From the NCBI GenBank assembly GCA_934196725.1, contig CAKPWR010000010.1:1-51910 (forward strand): a stretch of DNA of 51,910 nucleotides, given 5' to 3'. Below the pieces are notes generated by a model, which searched no databases, was not told the DNA's origin, and saw only the letters and a list, made by a program, of their open reading frames with translations. The number at the start of each line of letters is the position of its first letter. Position 1 is the stretch's first letter. This document shows positions 32,263-42,809 of this stretch, one piece after another. Position numbers and translations under genes: made by a program. This DNA comes from an uncultured Prevotella sp. (GTDB lineage Bacteria > Bacteroidota > Bacteroidia > Bacteroidales > Bacteroidaceae).

Positions 32263-33747
32263 ATGCAAAAGATTATTAGCATTAAGGATGGCGTGACTCG
32301 TATGCCGGAATGGCGTATGGCCGAGCCTGTAAACTTTGAGTCCTGCGAAGGTGAACATATTGCCATCGTTGGACCAAATGGTGGTGGAAAGTCGATGTTT
32401 GTTGACATTATTGTCGGCAGACACCCTCTGTTAATGCACGACCCTGATTATGATTTCTCACCTAGCACCAAGAAGATGGTGAGCGACAACATCAAGTATA
32501 TCACCTTCCGTGATACCTATGGTGGTGACAACGACCGCACTTACTTCCTTCAGCAGAGATGGAACCAGCTGGAAATAGATGAGAACACTCCGATTGTGAA
32601 GGATAAGCTGGAAGAGGCCTACAACATGGCGGGCGAAGATACTCCGGAGCGACGCAATTTGCAGAAACATATCTATGAACTCTTCCACATGGAGCATCTG
32701 CTCGACAAGTACACTATCCTGTTGAGCAGTGGTGAGTTGCGTAAGTTCAAGCTGGCTTCTACCCTCTTCTCAGAACCACGCGTCCTGATTATGGACAATC
32801 CGTTCATCGGCCTCGATGCTGACACACGCGACCAGCTGAAGGAACTTCTCAAGACTCCGGCACAGGAGCATGCCCTGCAGATTATCCTCGTTTTGAGCAA
32901 GAGCGACGACATTCCTGATTTCATCACTCACGTAGTGGAAGTGAAGGACATGAAGGTGATGCCGAAGCTGACCAAGGATGAGTATCTCGCCCAGCGCGCC
33001 CCTATCCCAAGCAGAATGTTGAGTGATGAGTTGGAGCAGCAGATCATCAACCTGCCTTATAGCGACCGCGAGTACAAGAGCCTGGAAGTGGTCAAGATGG
33101 ACAAGGTGCGCATCCAGTATGGCGAGCGCATCATCCTGAAGGATCTGGACTGGACCGTTAATAATGGCGAGCGTTGGGCTTTGAGCGGACAGAATGGAGC
33201 CGGAAAGAGTACCTTGCTGAGTCTGGTCTGCGCCGACAACCCTCAGAGCTATGCCTGCGACATCGCCCTCTTCGGTAATCCTCGTGGCAGCGGTGAGAGT
33301 ATCTGGGACATCAAGAAGCATATCGGATATGTTTCTCCTGAGCTCCACCGTTCCTACCAGCGCGACCTCCCTGCCATCCGAATCGTGGCAAGTGGCTTGA
33401 TGGATTCCGTAGGACTTTATGTAAAGCCGAAGGATGAAGACATGGACAAGTGCCGTTTCTGGATGAAGGTGTTTGGACTGGAAGGATTGGAGGAGCGTGG
33501 CTTCCTGAAACTCTCAAGTGGTGAACAGCGCCTGGTTCTTCTAGCTCGTGCTTTCGTGAAAGATCCGGAACTTCTCATCCTTGACGAGCCATTGCACGGT
33601 CTTGATAACTACAATCGCCGTCTGGTTAAGGACGTCATCGAGGCTTTTTGCAAGCGAAACAATAAGACCATGATTATGGTTACGCATTACAAGGAAGAAC
33701 TTCCTGCATGCATCGACCATAGCATTTTCCTCATGCGCCATGCATGA
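32263..33747 (+). CDS. Tandem ABC ATPase, ModF/PhrA-like
   Basis: A 494-residue soluble protein with two ABC domains: Walker A GPNGGGKSM and GQNGAGKST; signatures LSSGELRKFKL and LSSGEQRLVLLARA; Walker B VLIMDNPFIGLD (unusual Asn in place of Glu) and LLILDEPLHGLD. There is no membrane domain, and it lacks the ABC-F linker. The layout is that of ModF (molybdate-related, also called PhrA), whose function remains uncertain. It lies 13 bases after ruvC. The first domain's Walker B lacking the catalytic Glu suggests that only the second domain hydrolyses ATP efficiently (inference). Confidence 0.88.
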   Translation: MQKIISIKDGVTRMPEWRMAEPVNFESCEGEHIAIVGPNGGGKSMFVDIIVGRHPLLMHDPDYDFSPSTKKMVSDNIKYITFRDTYGGDNDRTYFLQQRWNQLEIDENTPIVKDKLEEAYNMAGEDTPERRNLQKHIYELFHMEHLLDKYTILLSSGELRKFKLASTLFSEPRVLIMDNPFIGLDADTRDQLKELLKTPAQEHALQIILVLSKSDDIPDFITHVVEVKDMKVMPKLTKDEYLAQRAPIPSRMLSDELEQQIINLPYSDREYKSLEVVKMDKVRIQYGERIILKDLDWTVNNGERWALSGQNGAGKSTLLSLVCADNPQSYACDIALFGNPRGSGESIWDIKKHIGYVSPELHRSYQRDLPAIRIVASGLMDSVGLYVKPKDEDMDKCRFWMKVFGLEGLEERGFLKLSSGEQRLVLLARAFVKDPELLILDEPLHGLDNYNRRLVKDVIEAFCKRNNKTMIMVTHYKEELPACIDHSIFLMRHA

Positions 33748-33758
33748 TGAATATCCAC

Positions 33759-33794
33759 TTCTGTGCTCTTGCCTATACGGGTAAGAGCGCAGAA
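33759..33794 (+). terminator. Hairpin after the ModF-like gene
   Basis: TTCTGTGCTCTTGCC pairs with GGGTAAGAGCGCAGAA across a five-base loop, 11 bases after the stop. No T-tract follows, so termination efficiency is uncertain. Confidence 0.5.
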
Positions 33795-33916
33795 GGCATA
33801 TAATGAGGACTTGGCATTACACCTTATTATATTAATAAAGCGGTTTCTTATTGTTAATGAAGGTTAACTTTGTAAAAGTATTCGGTAATATTTTTCTATG
33901 TTCGGAAAATATTCAT

Positions 33917-33924
33917 TACCTTTG
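33917..33924 (+). promoter_or_regulatory. Promoter -7 element of the tRNA pair
   Basis: TACCTTTG lies 23 bases before tRNA-Thr. The -33 box is not clear. A second TAACTTTG at about 33864-33871 may be an alternative. Confidence 0.6.
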
Positions 33925-33947
33925 CAGATAATTAAGAAAAGAGTTAT

Positions 33948-34020
<73 letters not shown>

Positions 34021-34052
34021 CTCTTGTCTTTATAGACGATAAGCTAATTCAA

Positions 34053-34123
34053 GCGAGATTAGCACATCGGTAGTGCACGGGCTTCCCAAGCCTGTGAGGC
34101 GGGTTCGACTCCCGTATCTCGCT
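34053..34123 (+). tRNA. tRNA-Gly (anticodon CCC)
   Basis: 71 bases: acceptor GCGAGAT/ATCTCGC, anticodon stem CGGGC/GCCTG with loop TTCCCAA, and T arm with GGTTCGACTCC. Anticodon CCC reads GGG. It is 32 bases after tRNA-Thr and probably co-transcribed. CCA is not encoded. Confidence 0.95.
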
Positions 34124-34128
34124 CGTTC

Positions 34129-34160
34129 ATCTTTCCAGCAATTATGGAAAGATTTTTTTT
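34129..34160 (+). terminator. Terminator of the tRNA pair
   Basis: ATCTTTCCA pairs with TGGAAAGAT (34129-34137 with 34145-34153), followed by a run of T. Confidence 0.92.
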
Positions 34161-34227
34161 GCAAAGTTTCGTAAACCTTTACGCACGTTTTTTCGATAAA
34201 TCCGATATAACGTACCGATTTTTTTTA

Positions 34228-34235
34228 TACCTTTG
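34228..34235 (+). promoter_or_regulatory. Promoter -7 element of uxaB
   Basis: TACCTTTG preceded by a T-run. No clear TTTG at the 20-base distance. The leader before the ATG is about 90 bases. Confidence 0.6.
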
Positions 34236-34334
34236 CATCAGATTTCAGAAAGATAATAATATCGATAGAAGAAGTAGATATAAAATCTGGGATGGAACTA
34301 ATAGTAAAACAAATAACAAACATAATAACAAATC

Positions 34335-35816
34335 ATGAAAGAGCTTAAAGCATTAAACAAGCGCACTGCTCCTAAGAGCGTCGCTCCTGAGAAAATTATT
34401 CAGTTTGGTGAAGGTAACTTCCTCCGTGCATTCGTAGACTGGATTGTATGGAACATGAATAAGAAGACAGACTTCAACGGTTCTGTTGTTGTCGTTCAGC
34501 CTTTGGCTGGCGGTATGGTAGACTGGTTGAACGGTCAGGATTGCCTCTATCACGTGAACCTTCAGGGTAAGGAGAACGGACAGGCTATCAATACATTGGA
34601 GCGTATCGACGTTATCAGCCGTGCATTGAACCCATATTCTCAGAACCAGGCTTTCATGGCTTTGGCAGAGCAGCCAGAGATGCGTTTCATCATCTCTAAC
34701 ACTACAGAGGCTGGTATCGCATTCGATGACTCTTGCAAGTTTACAGATGCTCCTGCAGCTTCTTATCCAGGCAAGTTGGTTCAGCTTTTGTTCCACCGCT
34801 ATAAGTTCTTCGAGGGCGACCCAACCAAGGGTATGATCCTGATGCCATGTGAGCTGATCTTCCTCAACGGTCACCACCTCAAGGAGTGCATCTATCAGTA
34901 TATCGAGCTTTGGAAGGGCGATATGGGTGCTGATTATGAGGGCTTCAAGGAGTGGTTCACCAACCACTGCTACGTTTGCGCTACATTGGTAGACCGCATC
35001 GTTCCTGGTTTCCCACGCGATACCATCAAGGAGATTCAGCAGAAGGTTTGCTACAAGGACAACCTCGTAGTTAAGGCAGAAAGCTTCCACCTCTGGGTTA
35101 TCGAGAAGGCAGAAAATATGACAGTAGAGCAGATGCAGGAGGAGTTCCCAGCTCACAAGGCAGGTCTCCACGTGCTTATCACAGATAATGAGAAGCCATA
35201 CCACGAGCGTAAGGTTACTCTCCTCAATGGTCCTCATACAGTATTGAGCCCTGTTACATACCTCAGTGGTGTGAACATCGTTCGCGATGCTTGCGAGCAC
35301 CCAGTATTGGGCAAGTACATCCACAAGGTACAGTTCGAGGAGTTGATGCAGACTTTGAACCTCCCTATGGACGAGCTTCAGAAGTTCGCTTCTGACGTAT
35401 TGGAGCGTTTCGAGAACCCATTCGTTGACCACCAGGTAACCAGCATCATGCTGAACTCATTCCCTAAGTTCGAGACTCGCGACCTCCCAGGCGTGAAGAT
35501 CTACTTGGAGCGTAAGGGTGAGTTGCCACAGGGATTGGTATTCGGTCTCGCTGCCATCATCACTTACTATAAGGGTGGTGTTCGTGAGGACGGTGCTCCT
35601 ATCCAGCCAAACGACGACCAGAAGATCATGGACAAGCTCACTGAGCTTTGGGCAACTGGCGATACTCAGAAGGTAGCTGAGGGCGTACTCGGCTTCGACT
35701 ACATCTGGCATGAGAACCTGAACGAGACTGTTCCTGGCTTGACAGAGTTGGTTAAGAAGGATCTCGACCTCATCCAGGAGAAGGGCATGTTGGAGGCTGT
35801 GAAGACTATCCTCTAA
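34335..35816 (+). CDS. uxaB: Tagaturonate reductase
   Basis: A 493-residue protein of the mannitol dehydrogenase family. It reduces D-tagaturonate to D-altronate with NADH in galacturonate breakdown. IIQFGEGNFLRAFVDW is the N-terminal NAD-binding glycine motif, MRFIISNTTEAGIAF and ILMPCELIFLNG are UxaB-type, and CYVCATLVDRIVPGFPR carries the family's NxVDRI-like catalytic block. Codon use is highly optimised, so strong expression on pectin-type substrates is likely. No uxaA or uxaC lies next to it. A terminator follows. Confidence 0.93.
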   Translation: MKELKALNKRTAPKSVAPEKIIQFGEGNFLRAFVDWIVWNMNKKTDFNGSVVVVQPLAGGMVDWLNGQDCLYHVNLQGKENGQAINTLERIDVISRALNPYSQNQAFMALAEQPEMRFIISNTTEAGIAFDDSCKFTDAPAASYPGKLVQLLFHRYKFFEGDPTKGMILMPCELIFLNGHHLKECIYQYIELWKGDMGADYEGFKEWFTNHCYVCATLVDRIVPGFPRDTIKEIQQKVCYKDNLVVKAESFHLWVIEKAENMTVEQMQEEFPAHKAGLHVLITDNEKPYHERKVTLLNGPHTVLSPVTYLSGVNIVRDACEHPVLGKYIHKVQFEELMQTLNLPMDELQKFASDVLERFENPFVDHQVTSIMLNSFPKFETRDLPGVKIYLERKGELPQGLVFGLAAIITYYKGGVREDGAPIQPNDDQKIMDKLTELWATGDTQKVAEGVLGFDYIWHENLNETVPGLTELVKKDLDLIQEKGMLEAVKTIL

Positions 35817-35855
35817 TCTTCAATTGATAAATATAAGGTAAAAAGATATGTAAAA

Positions 35856-35905
35856 GAGTCCGGTAAGATGAAGTGATACTTCGTTCTTGCCGGACTTATT
35901 TTGTT
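35856..35905 (+). terminator. Terminator of uxaB
   Basis: A 12-bp stem AGTCCGGTAAG/CTTGCCGGACT (35855-35866 with 35886-35897), then TATTTTGTT. Confidence 0.85.
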
Positions 35906-35913
35906 GAGGTGAA

Positions 35914-36132
35914 AAAGTCACTCGTCACTCGTCACTTTTTATTTTTTGAGATATTGTCTTATTATAAAAAAGAAGATATTATATTAATATATATATATTA
36001 TATTTCCCATATTATAATGTACGCGCGTACATTAATATATATATATAATTATATCTATTTCTTCTTAAGGCTTATCAACCTACTTTTTGAAAAAGAGGAA
36101 AAAACAAAAAGTGACGAGTGACGAGTGACTTT
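35914..36132. repeat. Perfect 27-bp inverted repeat of GTGACGA heptamers around an AT-rich core
   Basis: The arm at 35914-35940 (AAAGTCACTCGTCACTCGTC and on) is exactly complementary to 36106-36132. Each arm contains nearly three heptamers CACTCGT. The core has alternating TA runs and a perfect 18-bp palindrome AATGTACGCGCGTACATT (36016-36033). Confidence 0.95.
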
Positions 36133-36185
36133 ATCACTTTTTGTGGAAGAAGAATACTGCTCGTCTGCCAGCTGCCGATGGGGCT

Positions 36186-36273
36186 GGAACTACGTGGCGA
36201 CGCAGCCGGAACTACATCGGGACGCAGTGATTGGCACGTCGGGACGCAGTTGGGACTACGTCGGGACGTATTT
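36186..36273 (+). repeat. Four 22-bp tandem repeats
   Basis: Units start at 36186, 36208, 36230 and 36252 and share ACTACGTCGGGACGCAG with a few substitutions each. They are contiguous with no spacers, GC-rich in an AT-rich neighbourhood, and end 54 bases before the small membrane gene. Confidence 0.9.
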
Positions 36274-36327
36274 CTGACTATCTCTTCATCCGCCTTGTAG
36301 AGGGCAAGACATGAAGTGCCCGCTGCA

Positions 36328-36480
36328 TTACGACAGATAAAGCCAGTAAATAGCAAAGAGAACGGCAATCATGATGACGCCTACTGCCATTTTAATCATG
36401 CAGGTGGCTACCTTTTTCAGAATAAACAGACCTACCACCAGGACTACTAGCGCAAAAGCATAATAAAGAAAATTATCCAT
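36328..36480 (-). CDS. Small two-helix membrane protein, 50 residues
   Basis: It starts MDNFLYYAFALVVLVVGLFI at 36480; its ATG overlaps the end of the RluA gene by eight bases (ATGGATAA), which marks translational coupling. Two hydrophobic helices (~4-20 and ~28-47) are joined by a short loop with KK and CMIK, suggesting a hairpin in the inner membrane. An upstream in-frame Met (36540) lies inside the RluA gene and is less likely. The family is not recognised; similar tiny proteins follow RluA genes in related genomes as far as I recall, but this is not certain. Confidence 0.7.
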   Translation of the reverse strand: MDNFLYYAFALVVLVVGLFILKKVATCMIKMAVGVIMIAVLFAIYWLYLS

Positions 36481-37498
36481 TGCGTCCCTCCTTTCTGAAT
36501 GGTTTGTGGTTTGCATGATTTGGCTTATTGCCTGCATCATAAGGCTTGTTGTCTTCCTTCATCGCTCTGATGAACTCATTTGGAATTGGAGTTTCAAACT
36601 CCATTGGCTGATGGGTCACCGGATGATAGAAGCAGAGCACATAAGCATGCAGGCAAAGACGGCCGCATGGATCATCACCGTTTCCATACTTGATGTCGCC
36701 ACAGATAGGATGCCCCATATCTGCAGTATGCACACGAATCTGGTTCTTTCTACCCGTCTCCAGCTTATATTCTACCAGGGAATGCTCGGTAGTGCGCTGC
36801 AATGTATGGAAATGAGTAACGGCATATTTGCCGCCATTGTCAGTTTCGCTGGCGTAAGTAATATATGCCTTGTTGTCCTTCAGCCAGTTGGCAACGGTTC
36901 CCTCATCTTCCTCCATCTCTCCGGAAACCAGGGCAACGTATCGGCGGTCGTATACGTTGTGGTGCCAGTCATCCTCCAGCGCAAGCTCGGTCTGCTTGTC
37001 CTTGGCGTAAATCATCAATCCCGAAGTGTCACGGTCTAGACGGTGAACCACGTGAGCCTGACAGTTCTGTCGGGTCTTGTGGAAGTAATCATCCAGTACG
37101 GTCTTCACGTTGAGCGTAGAATGTCCGGCAGCCATGCTGAGGATGCCCACGTTCTTTTCAACGACGATGATGTAGCGGTCTTCATAAACAATCTTGATGT
37201 ATCTGCTTTTGAAAACCTCCTGGTTCTTCTTGGTCTTGCTTACGCTCACTTTCATGCCTGGCTTCAGAGCATAGTCAAACTGGGTGATAGTCTTACCATC
37301 CACCTTGATTCCTCTACCCTGCAGCGTCTGCTTCACCTTGGTCTTGCTGGGACCCTTTACGTTCTCCATCAGCCATTCCAACAACTGCGCCGGCTTCTCC
37401 ACCTTGTAGTGGTCATATTCATTCGGATTGCCATAGCCGTAAGCATTGTTGGTATGCTTATTAAAATAGCCTTTATTATTTTGTTGTTTCATTTTCAA
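36473..37498 (-). CDS. RluA family pseudouridine synthase
   Basis: A 341-residue protein. The catalytic motif is HRLDRDTSGLMIYAK (near residue 152, Asp in DRDT); an S4-like RNA-binding domain precedes it (TKVKQTLQGRGIKVDGKTI), and the C terminus has GRKNQIRVHTADMGHPICGD typical of RluA/RluD types. It converts uridine to pseudouridine in 23S rRNA or tRNA; the position is not readable. The start is MKMKQQNNKGYF; starting at the second Met also works. No terminator is seen before the small membrane gene, which overlaps its end. Confidence 0.93.
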   Translation of the reverse strand: MKMKQQNNKGYFNKHTNNAYGYGNPNEYDHYKVEKPAQLLEWLMENVKGPSKTKVKQTLQGRGIKVDGKTITQFDYALKPGMKVSVSKTKKNQEVFKSRYIKIVYEDRYIIVVEKNVGILSMAAGHSTLNVKTVLDDYFHKTRQNCQAHVVHRLDRDTSGLMIYAKDKQTELALEDDWHHNVYDRRYVALVSGEMEEDEGTVANWLKDNKAYITYASETDNGGKYAVTHFHTLQRTTEHSLVEYKLETGRKNQIRVHTADMGHPICGDIKYGNGDDPCGRLCLHAYVLCFYHPVTHQPMEFETPIPNEFIRAMKEDNKPYDAGNKPNHANHKPFRKEGRNG

Positions 37499-37660
37499 TT
37501 TGCTGTTTCGTGTTATTTTTATCTATTTGTTCTTAACACATGTTCAACGGTATTGGTATATCGTTGATGCCATTTAACATGCAAAAGTAAGACTTTTCTG
37601 CAAAATGACAAAGAAGAGCTGTGTTTTTAACTAAAAATTAGTAACTTTTGCCAATAAATC

Positions 37661-37691
37661 ATTGATATACAAATATTTTTTCGTAACTTTG
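37661..37691 (+). promoter_or_regulatory. Promoter of the YbiT-type ABC-F gene
   Basis: TTG (37661-37663), a 20-base gap and TAACTTTG (37684-37691). The ATG is about 47 bases downstream. Confidence 0.85.
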
Positions 37692-37735
37692 CACCCAAAT
37701 TAAAGATAAATTCAGAAAAAGATATTTAGTAATAA

Positions 37736-39358
<1,623 letters not shown>

Positions 39359-39383
39359 TAGAAAATACACCTAAATGAGATAA

Positions 39384-39421
39384 GTGCCAATTCGATGAGA
39401 GTCGAGTTGGCACGCTTTTTG
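39384..39421 (+). terminator. Terminator between the YbiT-type gene and grpE
   Basis: A 12-bp stem GTGCCAATTCGA/TCGAGTTGGCAC (one wobble), then GCTTTTTG. Confidence 0.92.
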
Positions 39422-39448
39422 TCAAAACAACCATAAAAAGGAATAATC

Positions 39449-40114
39449 ATGTTTAAAAAATTTAAGACTATGTCAAAAGAAAAGAAGATTAATATAGAGG
39501 ACGGTAACGCTAAGGAACAGGTTCTCAACGAGAATGCTGAGCAGAACGATACTCAGAATAATGCAGAGCCTAAGGCTGAAGAGACAAATACAGAGGATGC
39601 TGACAATAAGGCGGCAGATACTGACAGTAAGACTGACAATACTGACAATGCGGCAGAGGCTGAAGAAGTAGACCCATTGGCAAAAGCTCAGCAGGAAGTA
39701 GAAGAATTGAAAAAGCAACTGCTCTATAAGACTGCAGAATTTGAGAATTATCGCAAGCGCACCCTGAAGGAGAAGGCTGAACTGATTCTCAATGGTGGCG
39801 AGAAGACCATTGCTGCCATTCTTCCTATTCTCGATGACTTTGAGCGCGCCATCGCTGACAAGAGCGAGGATCCTAAGGCTATCAAGGAAGGTGTTCAGAT
39901 GATTTTCAACAAGTTCAACAAGACTCTTGAAGGTCTCGGTGTAAAGAAGATTGAGACTGCTGACAAGGATTTCGACGTTGATTTCCATGAGGCAATCGCT
40001 ATGGTGCCAGGAATGGGTGACGACAAGAAGGGCAAGGTTATCGACTGCGTGCAGACTGGTTATACCCTCAACGACAAGGTAATCCGTCACGCTAAGGTTG
40101 CTGTAGGCCAATAA
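39449..40114 (+). CDS. grpE: GrpE nucleotide exchange factor
   Basis: A 221-residue protein. An acidic low-complexity N terminus (to ~75, rich in Asp, Glu, Asn and Thr) is followed by the long GrpE coiled coil (KAQQEVEELKKQLLYKTAEFENYRKRT) and the C-terminal beta domain with FHEAIAMVPG and VIDCVQTGYTLNDKVIRHAKVAVG. It releases ADP from DnaK. MSKEKK at 39470 is an alternative start. dnaJ follows after 55 bases, so the pair is co-transcribed; dnaK is elsewhere. No CIRCE element is seen upstream. Confidence 0.96.
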   Translation: MFKKFKTMSKEKKINIEDGNAKEQVLNENAEQNDTQNNAEPKAEETNTEDADNKAADTDSKTDNTDNAAEAEEVDPLAKAQQEVEELKKQLLYKTAEFENYRKRTLKEKAELILNGGEKTIAAILPILDDFERAIADKSEDPKAIKEGVQMIFNKFNKTLEGLGVKKIETADKDFDVDFHEAIAMVPGMGDDKKGKVIDCVQTGYTLNDKVIRHAKVAVGQ

Positions 40115-40169
40115 GTCCAATGAAGAATTAACGATCAGGAATAAAGAAATAAAAATCCATATTTAACAA

Positions 40170-41330
40170 ATGGCAAAGAGAGACTATTACGAGGTGCTTG
40201 GCGTTGATAAGCAGGCATCTGAAGACGAAATAAAGAAGGCTTACCGCAAGATAGCCATCAAATATCATCCAGACCGCAACCCTGGAAACAAGGAGGCTGA
40301 AGAAAAGTTCAAGGAGGCTGCAGAAGCTTACGAGGTTCTTCATGATCCTCAGAAGCGTCAGCAGTATGATCAGTTCGGATTCGACGGTCCGCAAGGCGGG
40401 TTCGGCGGCTTCGGTGGTGGAGCCAGCATGGATATGAATGACATCTTCTCTATGTTTGGCGATATCTTTGGTGGTCACGGCGGATTCAGTGGTGGATTCG
40501 GTGGTTTTGGCGGCAGCGCCCAGCCACAGCAGTACCAGGGAAGAGATTTGCGTGTACAGGCTAAGCTTACCCTGGAAGAGGCTTTTGCGGGTTGTACCAA
40601 GAAATTCAAGATTCGCAAAGACGTAACATGTTCTTCTTGCCATGGTACAGGATGTGAGGGCGGTTCACAGCCGGAGACTTGTCCTACCTGTCATGGTACG
40701 GGTTACACAGTCCGTACCGTGCGCTCTATGTTTGGAACCATGCAGACACAGGCTGCATGTCCTACATGTGGCGGCGAGGGACACGTCATCAAGAACAAGT
40801 GTAAGGCTTGTGGTGGTGACGGTATTGTTGCTGGCGAAGAAGTAGTAGAAATCAATATTCCTGCAGGTGTGGACGACGGAATGGTCGTTACCGTACCGGG
40901 TAAGGGAGGTGCCGGTAAGCACAATGGCGTCAATGGCGACCTTCAGGTTATCGTACGTGTAGAAAAGAGTGATGTTTTCGAACGTAATGACAAGGACCTC
41001 TACTACAATCTTGTACTCGACTTCTCTACAGCTGTTCTTGGTGGTGAAGTGGAGATTCCTACATTGGAGGGAAAGACTACTGTCAAGATTGAACCAGGAA
41101 CCCAGCCAGGTAAGCAGATTCGTCTGCGTGGTAAAGGTATGCCTGCCATCAAGGGATATGGTTATGGACGAGGCGACATCATCGTGAATATCACAGTCTA
41201 CATTCCTAAGACTCTCAACAAGGAAGAGAAGGAATTGGTGAAGAAGTTCAAGGAATGCGAGAACTTCCAGGCAGACAATGCTACCAAGAAGTCCCTCTTT
41301 GACAGCATCAAGAATCTCTTTAATAAGTAG
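40170..41330 (+). CDS. dnaJ: Chaperone DnaJ
   Basis: A 386-residue protein with full type I layout: J domain with HPD (YHPDRNPG near residue 33), a Gly/Phe-rich stretch (~72-125), four zinc-binding repeats ([32 protein letters not shown]), then the substrate-binding C-terminal domains ending in [12 protein letters not shown]. It stimulates DnaK ATPase and delivers unfolded clients. It lies downstream of grpE. Confidence 0.98.
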   Translation: MAKRDYYEVLGVDKQASEDEIKKAYRKIAIKYHPDRNPGNKEAEEKFKEAAEAYEVLHDPQKRQQYDQFGFDGPQGGFGGFGGGASMDMNDIFSMFGDIFGGHGGFSGGFGGFGGSAQPQQYQGRDLRVQAKLTLEEAFAGCTKKFKIRKDVTCSSCHGTGCEGGSQPETCPTCHGTGYTVRTVRSMFGTMQTQAACPTCGGEGHVIKNKCKACGGDGIVAGEEVVEINIPAGVDDGMVVTVPGKGGAGKHNGVNGDLQVIVRVEKSDVFERNDKDLYYNLVLDFSTAVLGGEVEIPTLEGKTTVKIEPGTQPGKQIRLRGKGMPAIKGYGYGRGDIIVNITVYIPKTLNKEEKELVKKFKECENFQADNATKKSLFDSIKNLFNK

Positions 41331-41378
41331 ATTCCATGAAATTCCATGGATGAAATTTCATAAAAGATAAAAGTTACA

Positions 41379-41427
41379 GGCAATCCTGATGATTGGCTCA
41401 ATGCCAGTATTGGGATTGCCACTTTTT
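41379..41427 (+). terminator. Terminator of grpE-dnaJ
   Basis: GGCAATCC/GGATTGCC stem (41379-41386 with 41413-41420) followed by ACTTTTTG; the inner bases can also pair (TGATTGGC/GCCAGTAT region). Confidence 0.8.
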
Positions 41428-41455
41428 GTACCTACACATTTATAATATATAAGAA

Positions 41456-42688
41456 ATGAATTATCAAGAAACGACAGAATATCTCTTCAACAGTACTCCG
41501 GTGTTTGAAAAGATTGGTGCCAAGGCGTATAAGCCTGGTCTGCAGACTACCCATGCCCTGGATGAGCACTTCGGTCATCCTCATCGTCAGTACAAGACGA
41601 TACATATCGCAGGCACCAATGGCAAGGGCTCCTGCTCTCATACGATTGCGGCCATCCTCCAAAGCCAGGGTTACAAGGTGGGATTATACACATCCCCACA
41701 TCTGGTAGATTTCCGTGAACGCATCCGTGTGAACGGAGAATGCCTGCCGGAACAGTATGTCATCGACTTTGTTGAAGAGAACCGTGCTTTCTTCGAGCCT
41801 CTTCATCCGTCCTTCTTTGAGCTGACCACGGCCATGGCTTTCATGTACTTTGCCGAGCAGAAAGTAGACTATGCGGTAATTGAAGTAGGACTTGGAGGAA
41901 GACTTGACTGTACCAATATCATCACTCCGGTTCTTTCAGTCATTACCAATATCAGTTTTGACCATACCCAGTTCCTGGGCAACACCCTGGCAGAGATTGC
42001 TGGTGAGAAAGCAGGAATCATCAAGCCGCATGTGCCTGTAGTTATCGGTGAATACATCGAAGAGACCCGTCCTGTTTTTGAGAAGGTTGCCGGAGAACAC
42101 CATTCTCCTATTCACTTTGCACAGGATGAAGACACGGCCATGGAGGTGGATATGGAACTGAAGGGTTCCTACCAGGAGCGTAACAGAAAGACCATTCTTG
42201 CAGCACTCAAGGTCCTGCGACAGACAATGACTATCAGCGACGAAGCCATCAGAAACGGTTTCGAGCATGTATGTGAGCTGACAGGCTTGCGTGGCAGATG
42301 GGAGAAGCTGGGAGAAGCACCGCTCGTCATCTGTGATACGGGCCACAATCTTGCGGGATGGAAGTATCTTGCCACCCAGATTAATGATGTTGACGCCCAG
42401 GTCAAGCACATCGTTTTTGGAATGGTTGATGACAAAGATGTTGAGCACGTATTACAACTTTTGAGGGATAAGCTCAAAAACAGCGTAAAATACTATTGGA
42501 CGCAGCCTTCGACCAAAAGAGCCATTCCTGTGGAGAAATTGCGGAATACTGCATTAAAGTATAACTTGCACGGCGAAATGTATCATTCTGTAAAAGAAGC
42601 ATATATGGCAGCGGAAGCAAATGCAAAAAACGACGATTTTGTCTTCGTTGGCGGTTCAAGTTATGTAGTCGCCGATTTGCTCTCCTAA
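41456..42688 (+). CDS. folC: Bifunctional folylpolyglutamate / dihydrofolate synthase
   Basis: A 410-residue protein. It adds glutamate to dihydropteroate and folates. The Mur-ligase-type P-loop is GTNGKGSCSHTIAA (near residue 50); LYTSPHLVDFRERI, FELTTAMAFMYFAE, EVGLGGRLDCTNII and the C-terminal CDTGHNLAGWK motif are FolC hallmarks. The length is usual. It follows the dnaJ terminator with a short AT-rich gap and has no clear consensus promoter of its own. Confidence 0.96.
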   Translation: MNYQETTEYLFNSTPVFEKIGAKAYKPGLQTTHALDEHFGHPHRQYKTIHIAGTNGKGSCSHTIAAILQSQGYKVGLYTSPHLVDFRERIRVNGECLPEQYVIDFVEENRAFFEPLHPSFFELTTAMAFMYFAEQKVDYAVIEVGLGGRLDCTNIITPVLSVITNISFDHTQFLGNTLAEIAGEKAGIIKPHVPVVIGEYIEETRPVFEKVAGEHHSPIHFAQDEDTAMEVDMELKGSYQERNRKTILAALKVLRQTMTISDEAIRNGFEHVCELTGLRGRWEKLGEAPLVICDTGHNLAGWKYLATQINDVDAQVKHIVFGMVDDKDVEHVLQLLRDKLKNSVKYYWTQPSTKRAIPVEKLRNTALKYNLHGEMYHSVKEAYMAAEANAKNDDFVFVGGSSYVVADLLS

Positions 42689-42727
42689 AAATTTTTAGTT
42701 TTTTTAAATCAAATAATTGCTAAATAT

Positions 42728-42759
42728 TTTGTCATATTCATTTTTTTTTAGTTACTTTG
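42728..42759 (+). promoter_or_regulatory. Promoter of the galM-transporter-galK cluster
   Basis: TTTG (42728-42731), a 20-base gap and TTACTTTG (42752-42759), one mismatch to TAnnTTTG. The leader is about 45 bases. Confidence 0.6.
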
Positions 42760-42809
42760 CAGTAGATTACTTTAGAACATAAAGTAGAGTAACTAAAAAA
42801 TGATATATT

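Larger units (their letters stand above)
35817..36327. other. Repeat-rich spacer, 511 bases without a credible gene
   Basis: Between convergent uxaB and the small membrane protein gene. It holds the uxaB terminator, the 27-bp inverted repeat with its AT-rich core, and the 22-bp tandem array. Short ORFs here are compositional by-products. Confidence 0.75.

Noticed and set aside
34353..35432. A 359-codon minus-strand open frame opposite uxaB
   Set aside because: uxaB is complete with family motifs and biased codons; the opposite frame is Leu/Val-rich antisense reading.
36186..36273. A possible CRISPR array
   Set aside because: Units are contiguous, with no unique spacers and no cas genes nearby.
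36118..36300. A 60-codon plus-strand ORF in the repeat-rich spacer
   Set aside because: Most of it is the translated 22-bp tandem array and inverted repeat; no promoter or conserved feature is seen.
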